The notes beneath the pieces were generated by a model that saw nothing but the letters and a program-made list of their open reading frames with translations, had not been told where the DNA came from and ran no database searches. Shown in pieces: positions 8,708 through 15,855 of a DNA stretch of 25,592 bases (position 1 is the first letter of the stretch; each line of letters begins with the position of its first letter). The stretch spans positions 1 through 25,592 of the forward strand of contig JAYUGJ010000085.1 of NCBI GenBank assembly GCA_043738425.1. Reading direction: 5' to 3'. The translations under genes were made by a program, and so were the position numbers. Source of the stretch: PBB1 sp043738425. Lineage in GTDB: Bacteria > Pseudomonadota > Gammaproteobacteria > Burkholderiales > Burkholderiaceae_C.

Positions 8708-8736
8708 AAAAAGGCCGCATTTCAGCGGCCTTTTTT
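8708..8736 (-). terminator. Rho-independent terminator after the pilin gene (bidirectional shape)
   Basis: A perfect stem GGCCGC (8713-8718) / GCGGCC (8725-8730) with loop ATTTCA is flanked by A and T runs (8708-8712 and 8731-8736) that extend the stem and give a U-tract in either direction. It lies 32 bp beyond the pilin stop and before tfpZ. It would let pilin mRNA accumulate above the downstream accessory and glycosylation genes. Confidence 0.85.
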
Positions 8737-8768
8737 AGAAGCCAGCCATCACAGGCCAGCCGACGAAC

Positions 8769-9311
8769 TTAACGGCATTCAGCTGGCGCATATTTCGGCA
8801 GCAGAGTTGCGGTATTTGTAAAGCCGTTGTAGTTTGCCTTGGTGCTGGCAAAGCAAGTCCAAATGATTGGTGCTACTGGCGGGGTGCCTGCAGCAATCAC
8901 TAGAGCGTTTGACGATGGAGCCAATTTAAGGGTTGGACCACCGGTGGCTATTGGATTGGCGTACGTAACGGTTATGACACCAGTTGCCGTATTGCCCGTG
9001 ATGCTCGTTACGTTTTTACTTACGCCGCCGAACATGGTGCACTCCGTTGCGGCACCTGTGCAGTACGTAGTTGCGGTGATCGGCAAACCGCCAAAAAGTC
9101 CGCCATTCGTTGCGTCAGCCGGTGTTGCGTTGGCCGAATTGTCAGCAACAATAATTTTCATTGAGCTTCCGAGCACGATGCCTTCAGTCACCTTGGCGCG
9201 GATCGTGTAGTCCTGATAGGCCGGCAGCGCTACCGCGGCCAAGATGCCAATAATTGCGACGACGATCATCAGTTCGATGAGGGTAAAACCTTTTTGGATG
9301 GAGCGTTTCAT
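8769..9311 (-). CDS. pilA: Type IV major pilin (PilA-like prepilin)
   Basis: A 180-residue prepilin from the ATG at 9311, preceded by an AAAGGAAA ribosome-binding site. It has a short basic leader MKRSIQKG and the prepilin peptidase site G8|FTLIEL, with Glu at mature position 5. The hydrophobic assembly helix follows (IVVAIIGILAAVALPAYQDY). Four cysteines are present (84, 91, 153, 179); Cys153 and Cys179 would form the usual C-terminal disulphide loop. The globular part is rich in Ser, Thr, Ala and Gly, for example NSANATPADATNGG around 58-71, a plausible O-glycosylation region. Type IV pilins drive twitching, adhesion and DNA uptake. It is the first gene of the surface operon, has a sigma-54-type promoter and is followed by a strong terminator. 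A minor or competence pilin is possible, but the layout fits a major pilin. Confidence 0.93.
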   Translation of the reverse strand: MKRSIQKGFTLIELMIVVAIIGILAAVALPAYQDYTIRAKVTEGIVLGSSMKIIVADNSANATPADATNGGLFGGLPITATTYCTGAATECTMFGGVSKNVTSITGNTATGVITVTYANPIATGGPTLKLAPSSNALVIAAGTPPVAPIIWTCFASTKANYNGFTNTATLLPKYAPAECR

Positions 9312-9369
9312 GATCAATTTCCTTTGGGGGTTGGCTGCAATCTGCAGGGGGGTGGAACGCCAGGGTATT

Positions 9370-9385
9370 TGCAGGTGGCGTGCCA
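9370..9385 (-). promoter_or_regulatory. Sigma-54 (RpoN) -24/-12 promoter for the pilin gene
   Basis: Read on the minus strand, the sequence TGGCACGCCACCTGCA fits the consensus TGGCACG-N4-TTGCA with exact spacing and one mismatch (C for the first T of TTGC). Transcription would begin about 12 bases downstream, near 9358, giving a leader of some 45 bases to the pilin ATG. PilS/PilR-controlled pilA genes in Pseudomonas use the same promoter type. No regulator gene for it lies in this window. Confidence 0.75.
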
Positions 9386-9570
9386 CCGGGTGGCGTGTGA
9401 CTTGTTGTGCATCTGGCGGTGCGCGGCGACACAAAAGGTCACGTCAGGCGGCGCAATTCGGGTGATCGGGTGGTGCGGGGTGACGCAAATGGTCGGGTGG
9501 TGGCCTTGGTGGGTTGGGATTTGCCGGGGGCTTGGGGCCGTGCAGTGGGGGCCTTCACCCCCACCCCAAC

Positions 9571-9702
9571 CCTCTTCCGGAGGGAGAGGAGATTGATTGG
9601 GCGCCTCTCCCGGAGGTAGAGGGGATTGATTGAGCGCCTCCCCCAGTGGGAGAGTGGATTGATCTGGTGCCTCGCCCTGCGGGAGCACGAATGAATCGGC
9701 TG
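9571..9702. repeat. Four tandem copies of a 33-bp repeat with internal palindromes
   Basis: Units at 9571-9603, 9604-9636, 9637-9669 and 9670-9702 align without gaps and diverge progressively; a partial fifth follows from 9703. Each opens with an inverted repeat of the CCTCTCCC-GGAG-type (CCTCTTCCGGAGGGAGAGG in unit 1) followed by a GATTGATTGRGCG-type tail. There are no unique spacers, so it is not CRISPR. It sits between the stop of the metallo-hydrolase gene and the pilin promoter. Confidence 0.85.
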
Positions 9703-9721
9703 CCTCCCGGCATTACCCGAG

Positions 9722-10531
9722 TCAGCCGAGCGGCATCACCTCGCCCACCGCCAGCGCGCGCACCTGGTGCTGTAAATCGAGGCGGGTGATCTCGCCCATC
9801 ACGGCGTCGACTTCGCCGGGCTTGATGTGGGTGATGTGCACCGCCACCCGGCCGCCGAGTTGGGCCAGGCCGTGGCCGAGTGCGGTGGGGCACAGGTGGC
9901 GGCTGATGCGGGCCAGCGCCCGTTCCTCGTCACTGAACGCGGTTTCGATCACCAGGTGCGACAGCTGCATGGTGTGCAGCCGCCGCCACAGTTCGGGGTT
10001 GGGTCCGGTGTCGCCGGTGTAGACCCACCAGGCGCTGTCGCGGCCGTCGTACGGGTGAGCAGCCGCGCGCACCGCAAAGCCGACTGCGGGCACGGTGTGC
10101 AGGGCGCTGAGCACTTCGACCGTGCGCCGCTGCGCGCCGACATTCGGCAGCACATCGCCGACCGCAAACGGCACGAATTGCAGCACCGGTTGGTCGGCGC
10201 TGGGCAGGCGCGTGAAGTCGGGCCAAATCACGCCGTTGAAGATGTGTTCGCGCAGCGCGGCAATCGTCTCGGGCAGCGCGTGCAGTTGAATCGGGCCACG
10301 CTGTTGCGCAGCGCGCAGCCGCATCACGCTGTCGGCCAGCAGCGCGATCGACAGCACGTGGTCGAGGTGCGAATGGCTGATGAACACATGGTCGATGCGC
10401 GCCAGCGACTCGAGCGGCAGGTCGCCGACCCCGGTGCCGGCGTCGATCAGCACATCGTCATCGAGCAAGAACGCGGTGGTTTTGCAACCGGCGGCGATCG
10501 AGCCGGAACAGCCGAGTACGCGCAGGCTCAT
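9722..10531 (-). CDS. Class II 3',5'-cyclic-nucleotide phosphodiesterase-like metallo-beta-lactamase-fold hydrolase
   Basis: From the ATG at 10531 the protein has 269 residues and opens MSLRVLGCSGSIAAG. The N-terminal GCSGS, TTAFLLDD and LIDAGTG segments and the metal motif HSHLDH (53-58) fit the PDEase_II family (PF02112-type: CpdP, yeast PDE1). Further ligands are plausible in LSALHTVPAVGF, VYTGDTGPNPELW and HITHIKPGEVDAVM. Such enzymes hydrolyse cAMP or cGMP to the 5'-monophosphate; no signal peptide is visible, so it should be cytoplasmic. It lies 367 bp downstream of the FHA gene and probably has its own promoter, although it could belong to the phospho-signalling cluster. Another MBL-fold hydrolase activity cannot be excluded. 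Confidence 0.8.
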   Translation of the reverse strand: MSLRVLGCSGSIAAGCKTTAFLLDDDVLIDAGTGVGDLPLESLARIDHVFISHSHLDHVLSIALLADSVMRLRAAQQRGPIQLHALPETIAALREHIFNGVIWPDFTRLPSADQPVLQFVPFAVGDVLPNVGAQRRTVEVLSALHTVPAVGFAVRAAAHPYDGRDSAWWVYTGDTGPNPELWRRLHTMQLSHLVIETAFSDEERALARISRHLCPTALGHGLAQLGGRVAVHITHIKPGEVDAVMGEITRLDLQHQVRALAVGEVMPLG

Positions 10532-10898
10532 CGGGCAGCGGCGCTGCGCGCGGTCGGCGCAGGTGCAGTGGTGGTGGCAAGTGCAGTGGGAAATGCGGTC
10601 AGCGCAGGCGTCATCGCCCGATGTTGCCGCGCTTGCCACGCCGGGCCGAGGTGACAAGTCTCAAATGCGCAGAACTTGAGGGCTGATCGGTCGACGCCGC
10701 CGGCGGTGGCGTGCGAAATGTCACGCGGTGGCTGCCGATGGTTGGGTGCCGCGCCGCCAGTGGCTGGCGTCGGGTGCGGCAAGTGGATAGCGGGTGCGCG
10801 TGGGTGGCCAGTGCGGCCACCCGGTTTCTGTTTTGTCGGCTACCGGTGGTTTGCAGCTGCGCGGCGATGACACGCCTGGCGCAGCGCCACCCAACGCA
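10532..10898. other. Intergenic region, 367 bp, between FHA gene and metallo-hydrolase gene
   Basis: No gene could be supported on either strand. A perfect 8-bp stem GGGTGGCC (10802-10809) / GGCCACCC (10815-10822) with a 5-base loop is followed on the plus strand by a T-rich run. That is the wrong direction to end the FHA transcript, so it is only noted. A promoter for the metallo-hydrolase gene is expected here but no clear -35/-10 pair was found. Confidence 0.5.
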
Positions 10899-11645
10899 TC
10901 AGCGGTGGATGAATTGCATTTGCGTGCCGGCGAGTTCGATCACGTCACCGTCTTTCAGCTGCGTGGTCTCGGTCATCAGCGGGTTGCCGTTGATGGTCGG
11001 CCGCGCTGCGCCTTCGACGTGGGCGAACACATAACCGACCGGGCGCTTGGTGATCGACGCGACCTGCACGCCGGGTTTGCCGATGGTGGTGACGACTTTC
11101 GTCAGCCCCACTTCGCGGCCTGCGGCGGCACCGTTCAACACCTTGATCGAGGCGGCAGCCGCGCCGGCCACGGCCTGGTTCGGCAGGCCGCCGAAGTCGG
11201 TCGGTGCGGTGGCGTTGGCATACGGGTTGGGGCTGGTGTTGGACGCCGCCAGCGAGCCGAAGCCCGAGGCGCGTTGCAAGCCCGGCTGCACGGGCGCGCT
11301 GGCGTACTGCGCGGCGCTGCCTGGGCGGATGACCTGGGTGGCTTCGTAGTCGGTGCCGTCGGCCACCAGGTATTTGATTTTGTATTTGCCGATTTCCACC
11401 GTGTCGCTGTGCACCAGCAGTTGCTTTTTGATGGCCTTGCCGTTGATGTAGGTGCCGTTGGTGCTGTTCAGGTCTTCGATGAACACATCGACGCCGAGCA
11501 TTTGCAGCACCGCGTGTTCGCCGCTGACCGCCAGGTTGTCGATCACGATGTCGTTGTACGGACGCCGGCCGAGCGTGGTTTTGTCTTTGGTGAGTTGCAC
11601 TTCTTTGATCACCACGCCGTCAAGCGATACCACCAGTTTGCCCAT
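10899..11645 (-). CDS. Two-FHA-domain phosphopeptide-binding protein
   Basis: A 248-residue protein preceded by a CGAGG ribosome-binding site. Residues 1-95 form a canonical FHA domain: TLGRRPYNDIVID (Arg27/28), SGEHAV (Ser41, His44) and DLNSTNGTYING (58-69), the residues that grip phosphothreonine. A linker rich in Ala, Pro, Ser and Asn (about 105-160) includes EATQVIRPG, a possible phospho-acceptor threonine. Residues 165-248 look like a second, degenerate FHA domain (PTINGNPL, LKDGDVIELAGTQMQFI) lacking the clear GR and SxxH motifs. It follows the PP2C gene by 93 bp and the kinase beyond it, so it is the likely phospho-reader of that pair. No membrane segment is visible. Confidence 0.88.
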   Translation of the reverse strand: MGKLVVSLDGVVIKEVQLTKDKTTLGRRPYNDIVIDNLAVSGEHAVLQMLGVDVFIEDLNSTNGTYINGKAIKKQLLVHSDTVEIGKYKIKYLVADGTDYEATQVIRPGSAAQYASAPVQPGLQRASGFGSLAASNTSPNPYANATAPTDFGGLPNQAVAGAAAASIKVLNGAAAGREVGLTKVVTTIGKPGVQVASITKRPVGYVFAHVEGAARPTINGNPLMTETTQLKDGDVIELAGTQMQFIHR

Positions 11646-11738
11646 GCTAGACCTCGTATTTTGTGTGCCCTGCGCGGGGGCAGGTGTTTAATTCAGTGGC
11701 GCTTGTGGCGCGAAATTCGTTTGGTTGTGCGCGGCCGT

Positions 11739-12521
11739 CTATGTCTTGAATGGCCACCACGAGCGGCCGGTGCTGCCGGTGCCTTGCATGCGCACCAAGA
11801 TGACCGCGATGTTATCTTTGCCGCCGGCTTCGTTGGCCGCATCGATCAGCGTGCGGGCTGCGGCTTCGATGCTCTCGCACGACTGCAGCAGCGTGGCGAT
11901 ATGGTCGTCGTCGAGCATGTCGGACAACCCGTCGGAGCACAGCAGCACCAGGTCGCCGGGCAGCATTTCATGCAACCGCGACTCGAGTTGCACGTCGGGT
12001 TCCACGCCCACCGCACGGGTGACCAGATTCTTGTTGGCCGAAAACGCCGCCTGCTCTTCGGTGATCAAACCGGCGTCGATTTGCTCTTGCAGCAGCGAGT
12101 GGTCGTGCGTGATGCGGGCGAGTTGCCCGCCGCGCATGCGGTAGCCGCGCGAGTCGCCGACGTGGCCCAGCAGCAGCCGGTTGTCGCGGAACACACCGAC
12201 CACCAGCGTGGTGCCCATGCCGGCGTACTGCGGATTCGAATTGGCGGCGTTGTAAATAGCGCGGTTGGCGTTGTCGACGCAAATATCCATCGCGCGGCGC
12301 ACGTCGGCGTCGGTGGCGGTGGCCGAAGCTTCGACCAGCCAGCGACCCAGCTCGGTGCTGATGAAGGTGGTGGCCATGTTGCTGGCCACTTCACCCGCGT
12401 TGTAGCCGCCCATGCCGTCGGCTAACACGATGAGCGACGAGGTGGTGTCCACCGCGACCGAGTCTTCGTTGTTGGTGCGCGAGCGGCCGGTGTCGGTGGC
12501 GCTGAAAAACTCAAGCTGCAT
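11739..12521 (-). CDS. PP2C-family Ser/Thr protein phosphatase
   Basis: A 260-residue single-domain phosphatase of usual bacterial PppA/Stp length. Metal-binding motifs are all present: RTNNEDSVAV (Asp20), LADGMGGYNAGE (Asp35, Gly36), GHVGDSRGY (119-127), LLCSDGLSDML (Asp197) and GGKDNIAVI (Asp236). PP2C enzymes use two or more Mn2+ or Mg2+ ions to remove phosphate from phospho-Ser/Thr. It lies 77 bp after the kinase gene and 93 bp before the FHA gene, the classic kinase-phosphatase-reader arrangement. The short C-terminal tail GRSWWPFKT is unusual but unexplained. Confidence 0.93.
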   Translation of the reverse strand: MQLEFFSATDTGRSRTNNEDSVAVDTTSSLIVLADGMGGYNAGEVASNMATTFISTELGRWLVEASATATDADVRRAMDICVDNANRAIYNAANSNPQYAGMGTTLVVGVFRDNRLLLGHVGDSRGYRMRGGQLARITHDHSLLQEQIDAGLITEEQAAFSANKNLVTRAVGVEPDVQLESRLHEMLPGDLVLLCSDGLSDMLDDDHIATLLQSCESIEAAARTLIDAANEAGGKDNIAVILVRMQGTGSTGRSWWPFKT

Positions 12522-12598
12522 AGGGCATCAGGCCGACTACGGCGTTGGAGCGTGGGGTGAAATGACACCCACACCCGTGGCGGGAATGACGGCATACA

Positions 12599-13660
12599 TC
12601 AGAGGGCGGGATTGTGACCCGGATCCCGGCGTGAAAACTGCACGCTTGAGGCGCTTGAGGCGCTTGCGGCAATTGGCGGCGGTGGCGGTGGCGGCGGCAA
12701 GGCAAGCGCCATCGGCCAGCCGATGGCCGGCCACTGGGCCGCGATATCGCGCAGCCGGTTGGCCAGTTGCAAACCGTCGCCGCACCGCGCATCGGCGGCT
12801 TTCACCAGCACGCTGGCCAGCAGCCCGGCCAGCGCTGCGGGCACCTCGGCGCGCACGCTGCGCACATCGGGCGCGGTCTCGTTGGCAATCGCGTACAGCA
12901 GCTTGGCCATCGATTCGGCGCGGTGCGGCAGTTGGCCGGTCAACAGCTCGTACAGCATGACGCCGAGTGAATACAGGTCGGCGCGGCCATCGACCCGGCG
13001 GCCCGACAGCTGCTCGGGCGACATGTACGACGGCGTGCCCAGCAGCATGCCGGTGCGGGTGCGGCTGGAGCCGGCAATGCGTGCAATGCCGAAGTCGGTG
13101 ACGGTGACCACGCCGGTGGCCGCATCCAGCATCACGTTGGCCGGTTTCACATCGCGGTGCACCACGCCGTGGCGGTGCGCATGCGCCAGCGCGTCGGCGA
13201 CGTGTTCGCCGATGTGCAGCACCACCGGCAACGGCAGCAGTGCGGCGGCATGGCTGTGGCGCTGCAGGTCGCCGCCGCGCAGGTATTCCATCGCCAGATA
13301 GGCCAACCCGTGGTCTTCGCCCGCGGTAATGACTTTGACGATGCCGCGGTGCTGCAGTCGGCCGGCAGTTTGCGCTTCGCGAAAAAAGCGTGCGCGCGCC
13401 TCGATCAGCTCGGCGCTGTCGTCGAACTCGGCTTGCAGCGCCATGGTTTTGATGGCCACCGGCGCCGCGGTTTGCACGTCGTGCGCCAGGTACACCGCGC
13501 TCATGGCACCGCGGCCCAGCAAGCGCTCGACGCGGTAGCGGCCGAGGGTGACTGGCTGGTTCGACCGCGCCGCGGCCAGCGGGTCGGCAGTGGGTCGGGT
13601 GTTGCCCATCGCGTGGTTCGGTTTCGGGTTCGGTGTCGGCTTTGGCGTGGACATCGACAT
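12599..13660 (-). CDS. Hanks-type Ser/Thr protein kinase
   Basis: A 353-residue kinase. ATGs at 13660 and 13654 are both possible and neither has a good ribosome-binding site. The N-terminus has a short K-P/T-P/N-P repeat, then the kinase domain at about 41-310: glycine loop LLGRGAMSAVY, VAIK (Lys71), Glu95 of helix C, the catalytic loop HRDVKPANVM (168-177), DFG (189-191) and SPE (214-216). The tail is not membrane spanning: it has eight prolines followed by a Ser/Ala stretch, and there are no PASTA repeats. This suggests a cytoplasmic kinase, unlike PknB-type receptors. It starts 10 bp after the terC-like gene and is followed by PP2C and FHA genes, so phosphorylation, dephosphorylation and readout are encoded together. 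The substrates are unknown. Confidence 0.93.
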   Translation of the reverse strand: MSMSTPKPTPNPKPNHAMGNTRPTADPLAAARSNQPVTLGRYRVERLLGRGAMSAVYLAHDVQTAAPVAIKTMALQAEFDDSAELIEARARFFREAQTAGRLQHRGIVKVITAGEDHGLAYLAMEYLRGGDLQRHSHAAALLPLPVVLHIGEHVADALAHAHRHGVVHRDVKPANVMLDAATGVVTVTDFGIARIAGSSRTRTGMLLGTPSYMSPEQLSGRRVDGRADLYSLGVMLYELLTGQLPHRAESMAKLLYAIANETAPDVRSVRAEVPAALAGLLASVLVKAADARCGDGLQLANRLRDIAAQWPAIGWPMALALPPPPPPPPIAASASSASSVQFSRRDPGHNPAL

Positions 13661-13670
13661 CGGCGTCAGG

Positions 13671-14396
13671 TCAGCGGCTGCTGCGCCGCGCCTGCATCGA
13701 TTTGCCGACCGCCAGCACCAGCAGCGCGCCGACGGTGCCCGCGGCGTATTTGATCCACTCGCTGGCGGGCAACTTCGGCACCTGCGGCATCACCTCGGGG
13801 TTGACCAGCGCCGGGTCGGTAACCGCCATCGTGCCGGCGATCCAGCCCAGCAACATCGCACCCAGCGTGATGATGGCGGGGAAGCGGTCCATTAGCTTGA
13901 TGACCAATTGGCTGCCCCAAACAATGATCGGAATGCTGACCAGCAAGCCGAATATCACCAGCGGCATGGTGTGGTTGCCACCGGCCACACCGGCCGATTC
14001 GGCCGCACCGGCAATCGCGATCACGTTGTCGACGCTCATCACCAGGTCGGCCACGATGACGGTTTTGACCGCACCCCACAGCCGGTCGCTGCCTTCGATG
14101 TGGCCATGGTCGTCTTCTTCGGGCAGCAGCAGCTTGACGCCGATCCACAACAGCAGCAGCGCCCCGACCAGCTTCAAAAAAGGAACCGCCAGCAACTGCA
14201 GCGCGAAAAAAATCAAGATGACGCGCAGCACGATGGCACCCGCCGTGCCCCACAAGATGCCTTTGGTGCGCTGCGCTGCCGGCAGCTTGCGGCAGGCCAG
14301 TGCAATGACCACCGCGTTGTCACCACCGAGCAAGATGTCGATCATGATGATCTGCCCAACGGCGATCCAAAACTCAGGCGTCATCAGGGCTTGCAT
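13671..14396 (-). CDS. TerC-family integral membrane protein (YjbE-like)
   Basis: A 241-residue protein of seven or so membrane helices from the ATG at 14396 (a second ATG lies five codons in). The two family signatures are visible: IIMIDILLGGDNAVVIALACR near the N-terminus and DLVMSVDNVIAIAGAAES in the middle, each with the conserved intramembrane Asp-Asn. TerC proteins are linked to metal export, notably Mn2+, and to tellurite resistance in some bacteria. It lies 91 bp after the P450 gene and 10 bp before the kinase gene. The leader was inspected for a yybP-ykoY manganese riboswitch, often found before this family, and none was seen. Confidence 0.88.
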   Translation of the reverse strand: MQALMTPEFWIAVGQIIMIDILLGGDNAVVIALACRKLPAAQRTKGILWGTAGAIVLRVILIFFALQLLAVPFLKLVGALLLLWIGVKLLLPEEDDHGHIEGSDRLWGAVKTVIVADLVMSVDNVIAIAGAAESAGVAGGNHTMPLVIFGLLVSIPIIVWGSQLVIKLMDRFPAIITLGAMLLGWIAGTMAVTDPALVNPEVMPQVPKLPASEWIKYAAGTVGALLVLAVGKSMQARRSSR

Positions 14397-14487
14397 GCGG
14401 TGCTCGGGTGGGTCGAAAAACAGCGAAGCGGCAGTGTAGGCGGGCCGCTGTGCGGGGCCCGCGTCGAACCCGCCGCGCCCGGTGTTG

Positions 14488-15855
14488 TCAGCCCGGCACT
14501 GGCAGCAGTTCACCGCGCCCGCGCGCAGCGCTGCCGCTGTGCAGCGGCAGCGCCGTCACGCCGCGATAGAGCGCGTTGCCGGTCCAGTGGGCGACTTGCG
14601 GCTGCGCCAGGGTGAGGGCAGGCCAGCGGGTGATGACGTGCGAAAACACCGCTTGTGCTTCCATCAAGGTCAATGCGGCACCGATGCACACATGCGGGCC
14701 TTGCCCGAATGCGAGTGGCGCGCTGGCGCGGCGTGTCAGGTCTATAGCGTCGGGTTGGTCGAAGCGCGCCGGGTCGCGGTTGGCCGCCCCGATCAGCGCC
14801 ACCACCAGGTCGCCGCGGCGCAGCCTGTGGCCGTGCAGCGTGAGGTCGGCGGCGACCCGGCGGCCGGTGTATTGCACCGGGCTGTCGAAGCGCAACAGCT
14901 CGCGCACTGCATTCGCCATCAGCGCAGGTTCGGCTTGCAGCTGCTGCCACGCCGCAGGATGCGCAAGCAAGGTGCGCAAGCCGTTGGCGAGCAAATGGCG
15001 GGTGGTTTCGTGGCCGGCAAACAGCAGCATCACGCACTGCGCCAGCAGCTCGGCAGCGCCGCGCAGCACGCCGACCTGCTCGGCTTCGATCAGGCGGCCG
15101 ATCACGTCGTCGCGCGGCGCGCCACCGGCGGCACGTGCGGCGCGGCGGCGCGTGAATTGCACCTCGAAAAACGCGGCCATCGCGAGCAACGCGGCCTGCG
15201 CATCCAGCGCCTGCGCGTGCGTTGGGTCGGGCGCGCCGATGAACGCGGCCAGCTCGTCCGACCAGCCGACGATGGCCGGCGAGTTGGCATCGGCCGCATC
15301 GAGCCCCATCAACAGCCCAATGACCTGGGCCGGCAGCGGGCGCGCCAGCGCCGCCACAAAGTCGAACGGCTGCGACGCATCGACCGCATCGAGCCGCTGG
15401 CGGATCGCCAATTCAAGACCTGGCACCAGGTGCTGCATATCGGCCGGCCGAAACGCGGCAGCCATCGTTTGCCGCACGCGCGCATGGTCGGGCGCATCGA
15501 GAAAAATCATGGCGCGGGCGAACAGGCGTTGAAAGCCGCGCAGTTCGGCGCGCGGCGAGCGGTCGGCCGCGCCGCGTTGCCGGTCGGGCGTGGTCGCCAT
15601 CACCCAACCACCGGTGCGCTGCGCTGAAAACCGCGCATCGCGCAGCACCCAATCCACATCGGCATGGCGCGACACCAGCCAGGCACCACCGAAAAACTCA
15701 TCGCTCCAGACCAGCGGCGCGGCGTGGCGCAGCGCGGCGTAGGTCGGGTACGGATCTTCCAAAAAACCGCGGTGCAGCAGCGGCTGCCCCAGCAGGCCTC
15801 GGGCATCTGGCGCGCCGGGCGGCGTGGCTGCGGCCGCCCGGCGCGCCGCCGCCAT
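14488..15855 (-). CDS. Cytochrome P450
   Basis: A 455-residue P450 without a membrane anchor, so a soluble bacterial type. The oxygen-activating I-helix motif AGHETT is at 280-285, ExxR is Glu319/Arg322 (ELLR), and the haem loop FGQGPHVCIG is at 383-392 with Cys390 as iron ligand. The start is defined by an overlap with the sucD stop (TGATG, one shared base), implying translational coupling with the TCA operon. P450s hydroxylate or epoxidise organic substrates using electrons from a ferredoxin or flavodoxin system; no reductase or ferredoxin gene lies nearby. The alanine-rich first 15 residues are probably disordered. The substrate cannot be predicted. Confidence 0.93.
   Translation of the reverse strand: MAAARRAAAATPPGAPDARGLLGQPLLHRGFLEDPYPTYAALRHAAPLVWSDEFFGGAWLVSRHADVDWVLRDARFSAQRTGGWVMATTPDRQRGAADRSPRAELRGFQRLFARAMIFLDAPDHARVRQTMAAAFRPADMQHLVPGLELAIRQRLDAVDASQPFDFVAALARPLPAQVIGLLMGLDAADANSPAIVGWSDELAAFIGAPDPTHAQALDAQAALLAMAAFFEVQFTRRRAARAAGGAPRDDVIGRLIEAEQVGVLRGAAELLAQCVMLLFAGHETTRHLLANGLRTLLAHPAAWQQLQAEPALMANAVRELLRFDSPVQYTGRRVAADLTLHGHRLRRGDLVVALIGAANRDPARFDQPDAIDLTRRASAPLAFGQGPHVCIGAALTLMEAQAVFSHVITRWPALTLAQPQVAHWTGNALYRGVTALPLHSGSAARGRGELLPVPG

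Larger units (their letters stand above)
9312..9721. other. 410-bp intergenic region upstream of the pilin gene
   Basis: No gene was found. It holds the pilin ribosome-binding site and sigma-54 promoter in its left third, a G/T-rich stretch (about 9450-9560) where an activator such as PilR could bind but where I see no clear site, and a tandem repeat block from 9571 to 9702. Confidence 0.6.

Noticed and set aside
9571..9702. Possible CRISPR array
   Set aside because: The four repeats are directly joined with no spacers and no cas genes are near.
10802..10822. Perfect GGGTGGCC/GGCCACCC hairpin as an FHA-operon terminator
   Set aside because: The T-rich run follows it on the plus strand, while the genes on both sides are transcribed on the minus strand.
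10794..12425. A 543-codon open frame on the plus strand
   Set aside because: It is antisense to the FHA and PP2C genes, which have complete domain motifs; its translation is rich in His, Arg and Gln with no recognisable domain, as expected for a high-GC shadow frame.
14397..14487. Possible yybP-ykoY manganese riboswitch before the TerC-like gene
   Set aside because: Only 91 bp separate it from the P450 stop and I could not find the conserved loop sequences.
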